Shown here one piece after another: positions 8,937-17,390 of a DNA stretch of 64,000 nucleotides. Below the pieces are notes generated by a model. It had not been told where the DNA came from and ran no database searches. It saw nothing but the letters and a program-made list of their open reading frames with translations. Origin of the DNA: JAXGZG01 sp040771825 (GTDB lineage: Bacteria > Bacillota > Sulfobacillia > Fermentithermobacillales > Fermentithermobacillaceae); the NCBI GenBank assembly GCA_040771825.1, contig JAXGZG010000003.1:186001-250000 (forward strand). The letters run 5' to 3'. Numbering within the stretch: the stretch's first letter is position 1; each line of letters begins with the position of its first letter. Made by a program: the position numbers and the translations under genes.

Positions 8937-9493
8937 GGTGCTGGTTGAACCGCCTCCGAGGGGCAACGTCTGCGGTGAATCTTGTGACTTGAGGTCCAGC
9001 AGGCTTTCCCGATGGCCCACCCCGGCTTTCGCCCAAGGCGGTTCCCCTTTAAGGCCACCCCACCCGGTCGCCCAAGGCAGCGCTGGATCGCCACTTAGTT
9101 CACACCGCAACCCCGCAAACGCCCGTTTCAGACAGTCTAGGAGATTTCCTCTAAGGCCCCCGCCCCTAGCCTTTTTTGCAGCCGGGCTTTCAGGAGGAAC
9201 CATCCTGCCCAACCACTCAAGACAGGCCATTACAGATTCGCCAAGTAGGCCGATGGCTCTAAAAGAGTCTCCGACCTCGCGAAAAAAGGGAGTGTTTTCT
9301 CCAATGACCTACATGCCGTTGTAGGTTTCCCTCTTTTCCTTCTCCCTAAAGAAGCCGGAAGCTGGGCGCAACCAGCCAGATTCAGGGCGAAATAGGCATG
9401 GCCCGCGACGGATTTTTAGCCCCGCCTTGGGAGCGGGAGAGCCCACTAGAATACTGCGCCCTCCCGGAGATGCTACGCTATGTTGCGTAGTAC
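8937..9493 (-). other. Long leader or unassigned region upstream of the dxs block
   Basis: This lies between the preferred start of the membrane-protein gene and a sigma-A-like promoter. Part of it (8937-9230) is open in frame with that gene and may be coding. It contains a small perfect hairpin (ACCTAC/GTAGGT with an 8-nt loop, about 9307-9326) next to a pyrimidine-rich tract on the plus strand. I do not recognise a riboswitch or a separate gene here. Confidence 0.35.
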
Positions 9494-9522
9494 ATTATAC
9501 CTGCGTAAGGCCACTTTTGCAA
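9494..9522 (-). promoter_or_regulatory. Sigma-A-like promoter for the membrane protein-dxs block
   Basis: On the minus strand TTGCAA (9522-9517) and a perfect TATAAT (9499-9494) are separated by 17 nt. Transcription would start near 9487 and run into the low-complexity membrane-protein gene, dxs, nadK, argR and recN. The leader before the chosen start would be long, about 550 nt. Confidence 0.5.
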
Positions 9523-9626
9523 AGTGACCGCCGTGCGATGAGCCGCAATGAACCGCGCCGGAGGATGAGAGAGAACGGGTCTGTGTTCAACGCTGGGTCC
9601 AATCCTGCTGCGAGGATGGGATATAA

Positions 9627-9868
9627 CGGACTATTCATCAGTGATGAGTGACTCCAGGAGCCGAACCTTCCGCGAGGGTAGGCTGTGGCGGACTGATCAT
9701 CAGCGATGAGTGACTCCAGGAGCCGAAGCGGCGCCGAGGATAGGCTGTAACGGACTACTCATCAGTGATGAGTGACTCCAGGAGCCGAACCTTCCGCGAG
9801 GGTAGGCTGTGGCGGACTGATCATCAGTGATGAGTGACTCCAGGAGCCGAACCTTCCGCGAGGGTAGG
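9627..9868. repeat. Four-copy 62-bp tandem repeat with central palindrome
   Basis: Units begin at 9627, 9689, 9751 and 9813, so the period is exactly 62 bp; the last unit is slightly short. Each contains the palindrome TCATCAGTGATGA (one copy has GCG at the centre), extended in the third copy to the 17-bp ACTCATCAGTGATGAGT. This is followed by GACTCCAGGAGCCGAA and a CGAGG(A/G)TAGG block. Palindromes sit at 9635-9647, 9697-9709, 9759-9771 and 9821-9833. Related copies occur at 50491-50596. There is no ORF through it. It lies downstream of ispA and upstream of the dxs block promoter. Confidence 0.9.
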
Positions 9869-10001
9869 AGCCAAGATCCGAGCCCGCAGCGAGGAACGGC
9901 CGTAGGGCCGCACTGGAAGAGGTATTAGGACGTAGGGCCCGCTCGGCGTAGGTATTAGGGCGTAGATCCTGCCTAGGCGGAGCAATCGGGGCGTAGGGTC
10001 C
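9869..10001. repeat. Short imperfect repeats between the 62-bp array and ispA
   Basis: The motif GTATTAGG(A/G)CGTAG occurs twice (about 9930-9966), with variants of CGTAGGGCC or CGTAGGGTCC several times up to the ispA stop, including the palindrome TAGGGTCCCTA about 9994-10004. No gene is visible. It may be a decayed extension of the neighbouring array or part of ispA's transcript end. Confidence 0.45.
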
Positions 10002-10850
10002 CTACTTGATCTTATCGAGGTAGTTTAGGGAAAGCTCTCTGAGGAACCTTCCTTTTCCGCCAAACGGCCCAAGAGCAGCAAGGCTCTCATCAAGGGTGGA
10101 CCTTGCTAGGGCTATGGCATGGTCCAAAGATGACTCTTTCACTAGAGTGTCTTTGACCAACTCCTTTCCGCCCTGCTTGAGGTCATCAATGTCGTCGACT
10201 ATCTGAAACGCCAATCCGAAACTCTTCCCCCAACTCTCGGCTGCCTTCTGGACATCCTCGCGGGCATTGGCAGCCAGCGCACCCAACTTCGCGGCAGCTC
10301 CAAACAAGGCTCCAGTCTTCAGACTGTACATGAGCGTCACCGCGTCAGGCCCAAGTTTTCTACCCTCAAGGGCCAAATCGATTACCTGGCCCGCCACCAT
10401 TCCGCCGGGCCCGGCTGCATGAGCAAGCGTCCTGACACACAAGGTCCGTCTGTCCAATGGCAAAGCGCCATAGGTGGCCATAACCTCAAAAGCCTCAGTA
10501 AGGAGGGCGTCACCTGCCAGAAGAGCCACCGCCTCTCCGTACCTTTTGTGACACGAAGGCTTGCCTCGACGGAACTCGTCATCATCCATACACGGGAGGT
10601 CATCGTGGACCAAAGAGTAAGCGTGAACCATTTCCACGGCCAAAGCTGGGCCAAGTGCCTCCTGAACTCCGCAACCGAGGTCTTCAGCGACCGCCAGAAC
10701 CGTAGCCCCTCTTAGCCTCTTGCCACCTTCAACTGCGTAGGCCATGGCATCCTTGAGGGACTCGACGCCTGTAGCGTAATGGGCCGTTGCTTGGCAGAGA
10801 GCCTCGTCTAAAAGCAACCGATACCGCTCAAGATCCTCAACTAGTGACAA
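10002..10850 (-). CDS. ispA: Polyprenyl (farnesyl/geranyl-type) diphosphate synthase
   Basis: 282 aa, normal for short-chain trans-prenyl synthases. It elongates DMAPP with IPP, giving farnesyl (possibly geranylgeranyl) diphosphate. Both aspartate-rich motifs are present: LVHDDLPCMDDDEFRRG (first, DDxxxxD type) and QIVDDIDD (second), plus GGKRLRG near the N-terminus and the GQVIDL block. It starts with TTG at 10850 directly after the xseB stop, with GGAGGAG inside the xseB end, so it is translationally coupled. The order xseA-xseB-ispA is as in Bacillus. The next gene downstream is over 1 kb away, across the 62-bp repeat array. Confidence 0.94.
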   Translation of the reverse strand: MSLVEDLERYRLLLDEALCQATAHYATGVESLKDAMAYAVEGGKRLRGATVLAVAEDLGCGVQEALGPALAVEMVHAYSLVHDDLPCMDDDEFRRGKPSCHKRYGEAVALLAGDALLTEAFEVMATYGALPLDRRTLCVRTLAHAAGPGGMVAGQVIDLALEGRKLGPDAVTLMYSLKTGALFGAAAKLGALAANAREDVQKAAESWGKSFGLAFQIVDDIDDLKQGGKELVKDTLVKESSLDHAIALARSTLDESLAALGPFGGKGRFLRELSLNYLDKIK

Positions 10851-11192
10851 TCAGCACTCCTCCGAACCCGGATCACCAAGATGGCTATCCTTCTCAGTAT
10901 CTCCGTCATCTATATCTCCGTCATCAGTATCCCCATCGGGCGGATTCAGGATTTCCTGAACCTTCTTCTCAGCCCTGTCTAGAATAGACTCCAAATTTCT
11001 CGCTAGCCTTATTCCCTCTTCGAATCCTTTCAAAGAGTCCTCCAAGGAAAGCGTGCCGCCTTCCAAAGACTTGACGATACCCTCAAGCCGCTTCATTGTG
11101 GCCGCAAAGTCCAGTTCCTCCCCGGCCTTGTCCGCTGCGGTATCTTTTCCCCGGGGTGCCAGGGCCTTTGTGGCATCGTCACTGCTTATCAT
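10851..11192 (-). CDS. xseB: Exodeoxyribonuclease VII small subunit
   Basis: About 113 aa from the ATG at 11192, chosen because GCGGAGGAC precedes it. An in-frame TTG at 11210 would add six residues. The XseB core is residues about 27-85, with ELDFAATMKRLEGIVKSLEG, LSLEDSLKGFEEGIRLAR and LDRAEKKVQ, a two-helix hairpin that binds the large subunit. The protein is longer than the usual 70-80 aa because of a charged N-terminal extension and an unusual acidic tail made of DGD/DDGD repeats. Exo VII degrades single-stranded DNA to oligonucleotides. The gene starts just after xseA stops. Confidence 0.92.
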   Translation of the reverse strand: MISSDDATKALAPRGKDTAADKAGEELDFAATMKRLEGIVKSLEGGTLSLEDSLKGFEEGIRLARNLESILDRAEKKVQEILNPPDGDTDDGDIDDGDTEKDSHLGDPGSEEC

Positions 11193-11210
11193 CTTGTCCT
11201 CCGCCTGCAA

Positions 11211-12449
11211 CTAATCATCTCCTCTCCGAGAACCATGTGGCGTAACATTGGACTCCTCAACAAGACAAATCAGCTCGCCCCTGTGGAGAGTCAGGCGCAT
11301 CCGCGACCCCCGGGGAGCGTCTTCATAGCTACTTACAATCTCCAGGCCGGGCAGTCTTTGAGCCAGACTGTAGCCGCGAGACAGTATCCGGAGCGGAGAC
11401 AGAGCATCCAGCCGAGCTGCTGACGACGCCAAGGCGTTTTTTTCCCGCTGGAGCCTGGCCCTCATAATGAATTCCAGGTCTTCTCTGTGCCGGATCAAAG
11501 TCTCTCGAGAAGACACCAAGAACCAGTCGGGCCTCTGCAGAGCCGGGCGCGACCGCAAGAGTTCGAGGGCCTGCCTGTACCCGCCCAGTAGCGCGTACAC
11601 CTGGCTACGGGCATTATCCGACAAGTTACGGATCTGTGCCCGGAGCGACAGTGCGTCTGGCACAACCAGTTCAGCCGCATGAGTAGGAGTCGCCGCGCGA
11701 ACATCCGCCACCAAATCCGCCACAGTAACATCTCTCTCGTGGCCCACTGCGGAAACAACAGGAACCTTGGAGTTGAAGATGGCCCGAGCGATGAGTTCAT
11801 CGTTGAAGACGAAAAGGTCCTCCTGTGAACCGCCGCCCCTGCCGACGATGATCACGTCAACACCGGGCACACGGTTCAGGGTACGAATTCCCACGGCGAT
11901 TTCCCTGGGAGCGCCTTCGCCCTGGACCTTGGCGTCCACAGCCACAAAGTGGACTCCGGGGAACCTCCGGCGGCCGCAAGTCACAATGTCCTTGATTGCC
12001 GCTCCTCGAAGGGACGTAACAAGCCCAACCTTGCGAGGAAACGGAGGCAGCGGGCGCTTCCTTTCGGCCGAGAAAAGCCCTTCCTTCTCCAGCCTGGCCT
12101 TCAGCTTCTCAAGCGCGGCGTACAAAGCACCCAGTCCAGAGGGCTCCATGTAGTTTACATAAACTTGGTAGATACCGTCGCGCTCGAACACAGATACGCC
12201 GCCTGCTACCACAACCTGAGCGCCATCTCCGGGCAAAAAGGTAAGGCGAGCGGCGTCGCTCCTCCACATGACCGCACGCACGCTCGCCTTTTCATCCTTA
12301 AGAGTGAAGTAAAGGTGGCCGGAATAGTTGCGGAGATTCGCAATCTCTCCCCTAACCAGCACCTGCCTCAGGAGCTCGTCCTTCCACAACACATCCTTAA
12401 CGTATGCGTTGAGCTGACTCACGGAAATGACGTCCTGAGTAGATAACAC
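11211..12449 (-). CDS. xseA: Exodeoxyribonuclease VII large subunit
   Basis: 412 aa. An N-terminal OB-fold (SVSQLNAYVKDVL, VRGEIANLRNYSGHLYFTLKD) is followed by the Exo VII catalytic domain with LVTSLRGAAIKDIV, RVPGVDVIIVGRGGGSQEDL, FNDELIARAIF, and SAVGHERDVTVADLVADVRAATPTHAAE given here in pieces as SAVGHERDVT and RAATPTHAAE. It degrades ssDNA from either end with XseB. The start is uncertain: the GTG at 12449 nearly abuts its own GGAGG, and a GTG nine codons later (VSQLNAY) is the more family-like beginning. Slightly shorter than Bacillus XseA but all motifs are present. Confidence 0.94.
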   Translation of the reverse strand: MLSTQDVISVSQLNAYVKDVLWKDELLRQVLVRGEIANLRNYSGHLYFTLKDEKASVRAVMWRSDAARLTFLPGDGAQVVVAGGVSVFERDGIYQVYVNYMEPSGLGALYAALEKLKARLEKEGLFSAERKRPLPPFPRKVGLVTSLRGAAIKDIVTCGRRRFPGVHFVAVDAKVQGEGAPREIAVGIRTLNRVPGVDVIIVGRGGGSQEDLFVFNDELIARAIFNSKVPVVSAVGHERDVTVADLVADVRAATPTHAAELVVPDALSLRAQIRNLSDNARSQVYALLGGYRQALELLRSRPALQRPDWFLVSSRETLIRHREDLEFIMRARLQREKNALASSAARLDALSPLRILSRGYSLAQRLPGLEIVSSYEDAPRGSRMRLTLHRGELICLVEESNVTPHGSRRGDD

Positions 12450-12583
12450 CTCCTACCACCTCTCGCGTTCAATCTTGTCTCTTCCAAGAGCGACCCCGTG
12501 CCATTCCCGAACACTGGTACACCATGGCCTTTGCCTTCGAGGCCGCTCAAATCAACCAGAGACTGCCTAGCCTACCACCTAGC

Positions 12584-14000
12584 CTACCACTGGGTGCTGC
12601 CGCTTCGGAGATACTCGTCCATATCCTTGGCAGCCTGCTTGCCTGCACCCATGGCCAAGATCACAGTAGCTGAACCGGTAACAGCGTCGCCGCCCGCCCA
12701 GACTCTCGAGTGAGTCGTGCGTCCCGTGTCCTCACGAGCCTTTAGACCGCCCCATGTCTCGGCTTCAAGACCCTCGGTGGTCTGAGCGAGAATCGGGTTG
12801 GGACTTGTGCCCAGCGACATGATCACGATATCGCAATCAAACACAAACTCGGACCCCTTGATAGGCACAGGGCGTCTCCGTCCCGACTTATCAGGCTCGC
12901 CCAACTCCATTTTGATACACTCGAGCCCAGAAACCCAACCTTTTTCGTTCCCTAGGACCCTGACCGGGTTGGTCAGAAGGTGTAACTCGACGCCCTCTTC
13001 CTCGGCGTTTTCAATCTCTTCGGCTCTGGCGGGCATCTCCTGACGGCCTCTGCGGTACACTATCATGGCCCTTTCGGCGCCAAGGCGCAGCGATGACCGG
13101 ACAGCGTCCATAGCGACGTTCCCCGCTCCCACTACGGCAACCTTCTTGCCATGCTTGATGGGGGTATCAAACTCGGGGAACTTATAAGATTTCATGAGGT
13201 TGATCCTAGTCAGCCACTCGTTGGCTGAGTATACGCCGTTCAGGTTCTCGCCTGGGATGTGCATGAACATGGGCAGTCCGGCGCCAGAGGCAACGAACAC
13301 GGCCTCAAAGCCATCGTCGAACAAATCCTCAATTGTCAGGGTTCGCCCAATGACGACGTCAGTCTCAATGGTGACTCCCAGCTTCTTTACATAATCCACT
13401 TCTCGCCTGACAACGTCCTTTGGAAGACGGAACTCTGGGATGCCGTATATCAGCACGCCGCCGGCAGCGTGAAGTGACTCGAAGATTGTCACCTCGTATC
13501 CCAACTTAGCCAAGTCCCCGGCGCAAGTGAGACCCGCGGGGCCCGCTCCCACCACGGCTACTTTCTTGCCGTTGGAGGGGGCTTTGGTTACTCCGTCCTG
13601 TCCTTGGTCCTGATCTTGCGCGTTCTGGGCTTCCCAATCTGCGGCGAACCTGTCAAGGCGCCCGATAGCGATAGGCTGACCCGTCCTGAGAAGGACACAC
13701 TTGGCCTCACACTGGCTCTCCTGGGGGCAGACCCTTCCGCAGACAGCCGGAAGACTGTTAGTGGCCTTGATAGTGTCTATGGCTTCTTGATATTTCTTTT
13801 CCTTTATGAACCCTATGAAAGTAGGGATATCCACAGATACAGGACACCCGTCAACACAAAGGGGCCTCTTACAGTGTAGGACACCTAGAAGCCTCAATAA
13901 GCGCTTGCTCCTCGGTGTACCCCAAAGCAACAGGTTGGAAGTTACTGGCCCGCTCCATAGGGTCCTGCATTGGCATGGAAACTCTCTTCTTCAGAGCCAT
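12584..14000 (-). CDS. nfnB: NfnB-type NADPH-dependent ferredoxin oxidoreductase large subunit (one frameshift near the 5' end)
   Basis: Glutamate-synthase-small-subunit-like flavoprotein. The true start is the ATG at 14000, directly after the nfnA stop, reading MALKKRVSMPMQDPMERA and then VALGYTEEQALIEASRC. One extra C near 13880 breaks the frame, and the long downstream frame (13930-12584) resumes at HCKRPLCVDGCPVSVDIP. Four-cysteine clusters (CKRPLCVDGCP, CGRVCPQESQCEAKC) bind [4Fe-4S] centres. FAD and NADP dinucleotide folds are at VVGAGPAGLTCAG and VVGAGNVAMDA. With NfnA it would form the electron-bifurcating NADH-dependent reduced ferredoxin:NADP oxidoreductase of strict anaerobes. Without NfnA next door it would be called GltD/GltA. 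The frameshift is probably a sequence error. Confidence 0.88.
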
Positions 14001-14837
14001 TTACTTCTCACCTCCGCAGTTAGGGCAGCGCTCCATGGCAATCTTCTCTTCGTCCCGGTACACGTTTGCCCTTCTCCACGCTTCTTCCCAATCTACCAAA
14101 TGGCCGTCAAACATGGGTCCGTCCACGCAGCTGAACTTGGTCTCGCCGCCCACAGTCACTCTGCAAGCGCCGCACATGCCCGTACCATCCACCATAATCG
14201 GGTTCATGGACACCCAGGTACGAAGCCCGTAAGGCCGAGTCGTCGCGCAGGTGGCCCTCATCATTGGCATGGGCCCGATGGCCACAACCTCGTCTGCCTT
14301 CAGGCCGCTGTCAATGAGCTCCTTGAGCTTGTCCGAGACAAACCCCTTAAAACCGCGGCTTCCGTCATCTGTGCAGATGTGCACTTCCTGGGAGACAGAG
14401 CGCATCTCATCTTCCAGTATGATAAGGTCTTTGGAGCGAGCGCCTATAATGCTGATTACCTTGACGCCCCTCTTGTGGAGTTCCTTGCACTTGGGGTACG
14501 TCGGAGCGACTCCAACCCCGCCTGCCACCGCTACCACCGTGCCTGAATGAGGCAACTCTGCGGGCACACCAAGCGGGCCCACAAGGTTTAGAATGGTGTC
14601 GCCAACCTCGAGTTCACCCAGAAGCTTGGTTGTAAGCCCCACTTCCTGGTAGACCAAGGTAATAGTGCCGGCTTCTCGATCATAGTCGGCAATGGTAAGC
14701 GGAATCCTTTCGCCGTTCTCCCTAACCCGCAATATTATGAACTGACCTGGTTCGGCTTTTGCGGCCACGTAGGGGGTCTTGACCACAATGAGCTTAGTCA
14801 CCGGGGTCAAAACTTTCTTAACTAGAATCTCGTTCAT
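14001..14837 (-). CDS. nfnA: NfnA-type ferredoxin-NADP reductase subunit (FAD/NAD-binding, [2Fe-2S])
   Basis: 278 aa, the sulfide dehydrogenase/dihydroorotate dehydrogenase electron-transfer-like family. The FAD-binding beta-barrel is at about 1-95 (GERIPLTIAD). The NAD-binding fold has GVGVAPTYPKCKELHKRG and IIGARSKDLIILEDEM. The C-terminal cysteine cluster GTGMCGACRVTV plus FSCVDGPMFDGHLVDW binds the [2Fe-2S] centre, and a final CPNCG is present. It abuts nfnB, so the pair forms the Nfn transhydrogenase that couples NADH and reduced ferredoxin oxidation to NADP reduction in the cytoplasm. The pair sits between nusB and xseA, where folD is common in relatives. Confidence 0.9.
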   Translation of the reverse strand: MNEILVKKVLTPVTKLIVVKTPYVAAKAEPGQFIILRVRENGERIPLTIADYDREAGTITLVYQEVGLTTKLLGELEVGDTILNLVGPLGVPAELPHSGTVVAVAGGVGVAPTYPKCKELHKRGVKVISIIGARSKDLIILEDEMRSVSQEVHICTDDGSRGFKGFVSDKLKELIDSGLKADEVVAIGPMPMMRATCATTRPYGLRTWVSMNPIMVDGTGMCGACRVTVGGETKFSCVDGPMFDGHLVDWEEAWRRANVYRDEEKIAMERCPNCGGEK

Positions 14838-14867
14838 CAGCCTATCCTCCCGTCTCCCTTGATTGCA

Positions 14868-15347
14868 TTAGCGTTCCGGAACTGTGGGCACGGTACCCAA
14901 CTGCCGAAAGACTCCCATCAGAACACCGTTAACGAACCTCGGCGAAGCGTAAGTGCTGAATTCCTTTGAAAGCTCCAAAGCTTCGTCGATAACCACTTCC
15001 AGCGGTGTCTCTTTGAGGTAGTTGGCCTCTGCCACAGCAAGCCTGAGTATGGACAGGTCTACTTTGGGCATTCGAGACACCGGCCACCCTTGAGAGGCTT
15101 TTGAGATGGCACGGTCTATTTCGGACACATTCGTCACCGCAGCCAAGAACAGCTTGCCTGAGTAGCTGTACTGGTCCACGCTACCGGGTTCGGTACCCGC
15201 CCCAAAGAAGTCCTTGGCAACTTGACTGAACGCATCCTGAGGGGAGCCTTTTCCGACTTCCCAACAAAAAAGCGCCGACAGCGCCAGAATCCTTGATTCA
15301 TGCCTTTTCATTCTTGTGCCAGCTGGTGTGCTCATCTGCATGGTCAC
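14868..15347 (-). CDS. nusB: Transcription antitermination factor NusB
   Basis: 159 aa. All-helical NusB fold with RHESRILALSALFCWEVG near the N-terminus, VSEIDRAISKASQGWPVSRM, LSILRLAVAEANYLKETP, VIDEALELSKEFS and the family end SPRFVNGVLMGVFRQL. It binds boxA RNA with NusE to suppress termination in rRNA operons. It starts at a GTG overlapping the stop of the DUF2273 gene by 4 bp; an ATG two codons later is possible. Position after the asp23/amaP genes is as in other Bacillota. Confidence 0.94.
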   Translation of the reverse strand: MTMQMSTPAGTRMKRHESRILALSALFCWEVGKGSPQDAFSQVAKDFFGAGTEPGSVDQYSYSGKLFLAAVTNVSEIDRAISKASQGWPVSRMPKVDLSILRLAVAEANYLKETPLEVVIDEALELSKEFSTYASPRFVNGVLMGVFRQLGTVPTVPER

Positions 15348-15586
15348 CGGAAATAGGGGTTTCCTGGAAATCTATCCTCCAAGAACTCCTTGAGTCCCTT
15401 CCCTTCATTATCGGTCCATTTGCCTATAGCATTCCCGACGAACGTGGCAAGACTCAGTATCAAGGTTCTCCAAAACCCCAGCCATATTAGGGATAATCCC
15501 ACCAAGAGGCCAACTGCGGTCCCGCACACTCTGCCCGGGTGCTCTCTTACATACCGGATCGCGCCGTTCAAGAACCCCTCTTCCAT
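15344..15586 (-). CDS. Small DUF2273 membrane protein
   Basis: 80 aa with two hydrophobic helices (VCGTAVGLLVGLSLIWLGF and TLILSLATFVGNAIG) and the charged DUF2273 tail KGLKEFLEDRFP. DUF2273 proteins accompany Asp23/Gls24 and AmaP in Gram-positive bacteria and are thought to be part of the membrane-associated envelope-stress complex. It lies 14 bp after amaP and overlaps nusB by 4 bp. Confidence 0.88.
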   Translation of the reverse strand: MEEGFLNGAIRYVREHPGRVCGTAVGLLVGLSLIWLGFWRTLILSLATFVGNAIGKWTDNEGKGLKEFLEDRFPGNPYFR

Positions 15587-15600
15587 CGGTAACTTACCTC

Positions 15601-16131
15601 CTAACGGCGGCCTTCCAGTGAGATATCGGAAACTGAGACCTTCACTGACTCTACGTTAACGCCCACGATGTCCCTCACATAGGACGAAGTGGCCTTTTGC
15701 ACTTTATCGGCCAATTCGGGAAGATTTGAGTCTGCGGCAACGCGCAAATCTAGAAACACTTGGATGGCCGTAGACTGGTCATTGAGCCAGACTTTGGCCC
15801 TGACTTCCCTAACCCCGGGGATCCTAGCCGCCACACGAGTGACGAGGCTTTTTACAGCCATTAGGGAAATTCTTACCTCGCCTGCCCCAGTATCATGAAT
15901 AACCGCTTGCGCGGGAGATCGCTTGAACCCGTAATACACAAAACGTATGCCGGTCAAGAAAAGGAACCCCGATAGGATACCCACGGTTGTCCTACCTGAA
16001 GCCGAGTTCAAAGCCCCCATAACCAATCGCACCGGCGCCTCCCACCCAAATGAAGCCAGGAGGAAGAGAAACGACACTACCGTGAGAGCGAGAGAGTACA
16101 GGCTCAACGCAATCCTATCGACGATGCCCAC
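15601..16131 (-). CDS. amaP: Alkaline-shock response membrane anchor AmaP
   Basis: 176 aa. Two N-terminal transmembrane segments (ALTVVSFLFLLASFGW; TVGILSGFLFLTGIRFVYYG) are followed by a soluble Asp23-like domain with GEVRISLMAVKSLVTRVAA, GVREVRAKVW and TSSYVRDIVGVNVESVKV. AmaP anchors Asp23 at the membrane in staphylococci. The neighbour order asp23-amaP-DUF2273 supports the call. Confidence 0.88.
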   Translation of the reverse strand: MGIVDRIALSLYSLALTVVSFLFLLASFGWEAPVRLVMGALNSASGRTTVGILSGFLFLTGIRFVYYGFKRSPAQAVIHDTGAGEVRISLMAVKSLVTRVAARIPGVREVRAKVWLNDQSTAIQVFLDLRVAADSNLPELADKVQKATSSYVRDIVGVNVESVKVSVSDISLEGRR

Positions 16132-16147
16132 AGAATCACCCCACTGG

Positions 16148-16585
16148 TTATTGGTCGCTTTCCGCTCCGCCGGGTTCCTGGAAAGCCACTCCCTGAATGT
16201 GAATATTGACCTGAGTAACCCTGAGTTCGGTCATGCCCTCAACCGAACGTTTGACACTCTCCTGAACCTTATAGGCTACCTCAGGGATCCTGGCGCCATA
16301 TTTTACGCTAAGGTACAAGTCAAGTACAACGTCCCTATCCCCTGACGATACGCGAACGCCTTTGGCCAGGTTCTTCCTGCCGAGGATCGCCCCGCCTATA
16401 CTCCCAACGATGTTCCCGCTCATAGCAGCCACGCCCTGGACTTGAGCGGCGGCAGTGCTAGCTATGGCCGCTATGACTTCGTCGGAGATGTTTACTTCGG
16501 AGTTGTCTTGGCCGGTTTCCTCAATGGCTGCGCCCTTCCGCCCAAGGTCTTCGCCACCTTCGGGTGTCCGGTCTGGCAATGTCAT
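16148..16585 (-). CDS. Asp23/Gls24 family envelope stress protein
   Basis: About 145 aa. The start is ambiguous: an ATG at 16585 lies one base from GGAGG and a TTG two codons later has better spacing. The Asp23 domain shows NISDEVIAAIASTAAAQVQG, GVAAMSG, GVRVSSGDRDVVLDLYLSVKYG and VTQVNIHIQGVAF, typical of the YqhY/Asp23 group next to nusB. Such proteins coat the inner membrane face via AmaP. YqhY in Bacillus lies in the accBC-nusB region; accB/accC are missing here between spoIIIAH and this gene. Confidence 0.9.
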   Translation of the reverse strand: MTLPDRTPEGGEDLGRKGAAIEETGQDNSEVNISDEVIAAIASTAAAQVQGVAAMSGNIVGSIGGAILGRKNLAKGVRVSSGDRDVVLDLYLSVKYGARIPEVAYKVQESVKRSVEGMTELRVTQVNIHIQGVAFQEPGGAESDQ

Positions 16586-16687
16586 GCCTCCTATAGGGAA
16601 CCTTGCGTCTCCATTATACAAAGTGTGGCAATTGACCTGCAATGTAGTATAACCAAGAGGAACTTGTGTTGCCAGCCCAATGAGTCC

Positions 16688-17389
16688 CTACTTCTCTACA
16701 GGGATTATGGTGACGTTTTCCAGTTTGATCTTGGACATCCTTTTTACTACATCCCCGATCTGAGCCACATCTTTAATTTCCAGTCTAGTGGTCTTGACCA
16801 CTACTGTGCAAGCATCAGGCGACAAGAAAACCAGAGTATCCCACCCTTTGGCTTTCAGAATGCCTTCTATTTTGAGTTCCTTCCCCATGACATCGACTAT
16901 AGATAGATAGTGAGCGGTTGCTGCGTCACGGGCTTCTTTTGAAGCCGTCTGGTCATCCATTACCTTCTTGACTAAGTCTACCTGTTCCTTCTCGGTTTTC
17001 TCTCTGTCTAGGCGGAACTCAATGAAGAAATCCTGGTCCTGTCCTGTGGCGACCTCTAGGCCGCCACTGCTCTTTAGGGAAAAAACAGCAGTTACGCCGG
17101 GCCAGTGGGCTTTTGCGTACAGAGCCAGGGCAGTAACCAGGATGATGAACAGCGCAACTTTCCAGATCGTGTAGACATTGGGGCGGCGTTGGATGTCCGC
17201 ATCGTCTTTAGAATCGGCATTACGTTCATCTCGCCTGCTGAAATCCGACGGATCATCATCTGGATCACGCGGAAACCCACGTTCCCAGGATTCCGGCCTT
17301 GAAGGCCGCTTTTCCAAAGGCGTCCCACCCCCGCGGTTCCACGGTATCACCTTGACTCTGCGCGTCTGCACAAAACCTGTCATCTTCAT
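16688..17389 (-). CDS. spoIIIAH: Stage III sporulation protein AH (SpoIIIAH)
   Basis: 233 aa. A long cytoplasmic N-terminus is followed by a single transmembrane helix (VYTIWKVALFIILVTALALYA) and an extracellular ring-building domain with FFIEFRLDREKTEKEQVD, DDQTASKEARDAATAHYLS and VKTTRLEIKDVAQIGDVVK. SpoIIIAH on the mother-cell side pairs with forespore SpoIIQ to form the feeding-tube channel across the intermembrane space. It is the last gene of the spoIIIA operon. Confidence 0.94.
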   Translation of the reverse strand: MKMTGFVQTRRVKVIPWNRGGGTPLEKRPSRPESWERGFPRDPDDDPSDFSRRDERNADSKDDADIQRRPNVYTIWKVALFIILVTALALYAKAHWPGVTAVFSLKSSGGLEVATGQDQDFFIEFRLDREKTEKEQVDLVKKVMDDQTASKEARDAATAHYLSIVDVMGKELKIEGILKAKGWDTLVFLSPDACTVVVKTTRLEIKDVAQIGDVVKRMSKIKLENVTIIPVEK

Positions 17390-17390
17390 T

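Noticed and set aside
8524..9324. Long plus-strand open frame opposite the membrane-protein gene
   Set aside because: It is rich in Leu/Pro/Glu repeats that are the antisense of the 12-bp minisatellite; the minus frame has membrane helices and overlaps dxs, so the plus frame is a shadow.
9627..9868. Possible CRISPR array because of regular repeats
   Set aside because: The whole 62-bp unit is repeated, including what would be spacers, so it is a tandem repeat; no cas genes are present.
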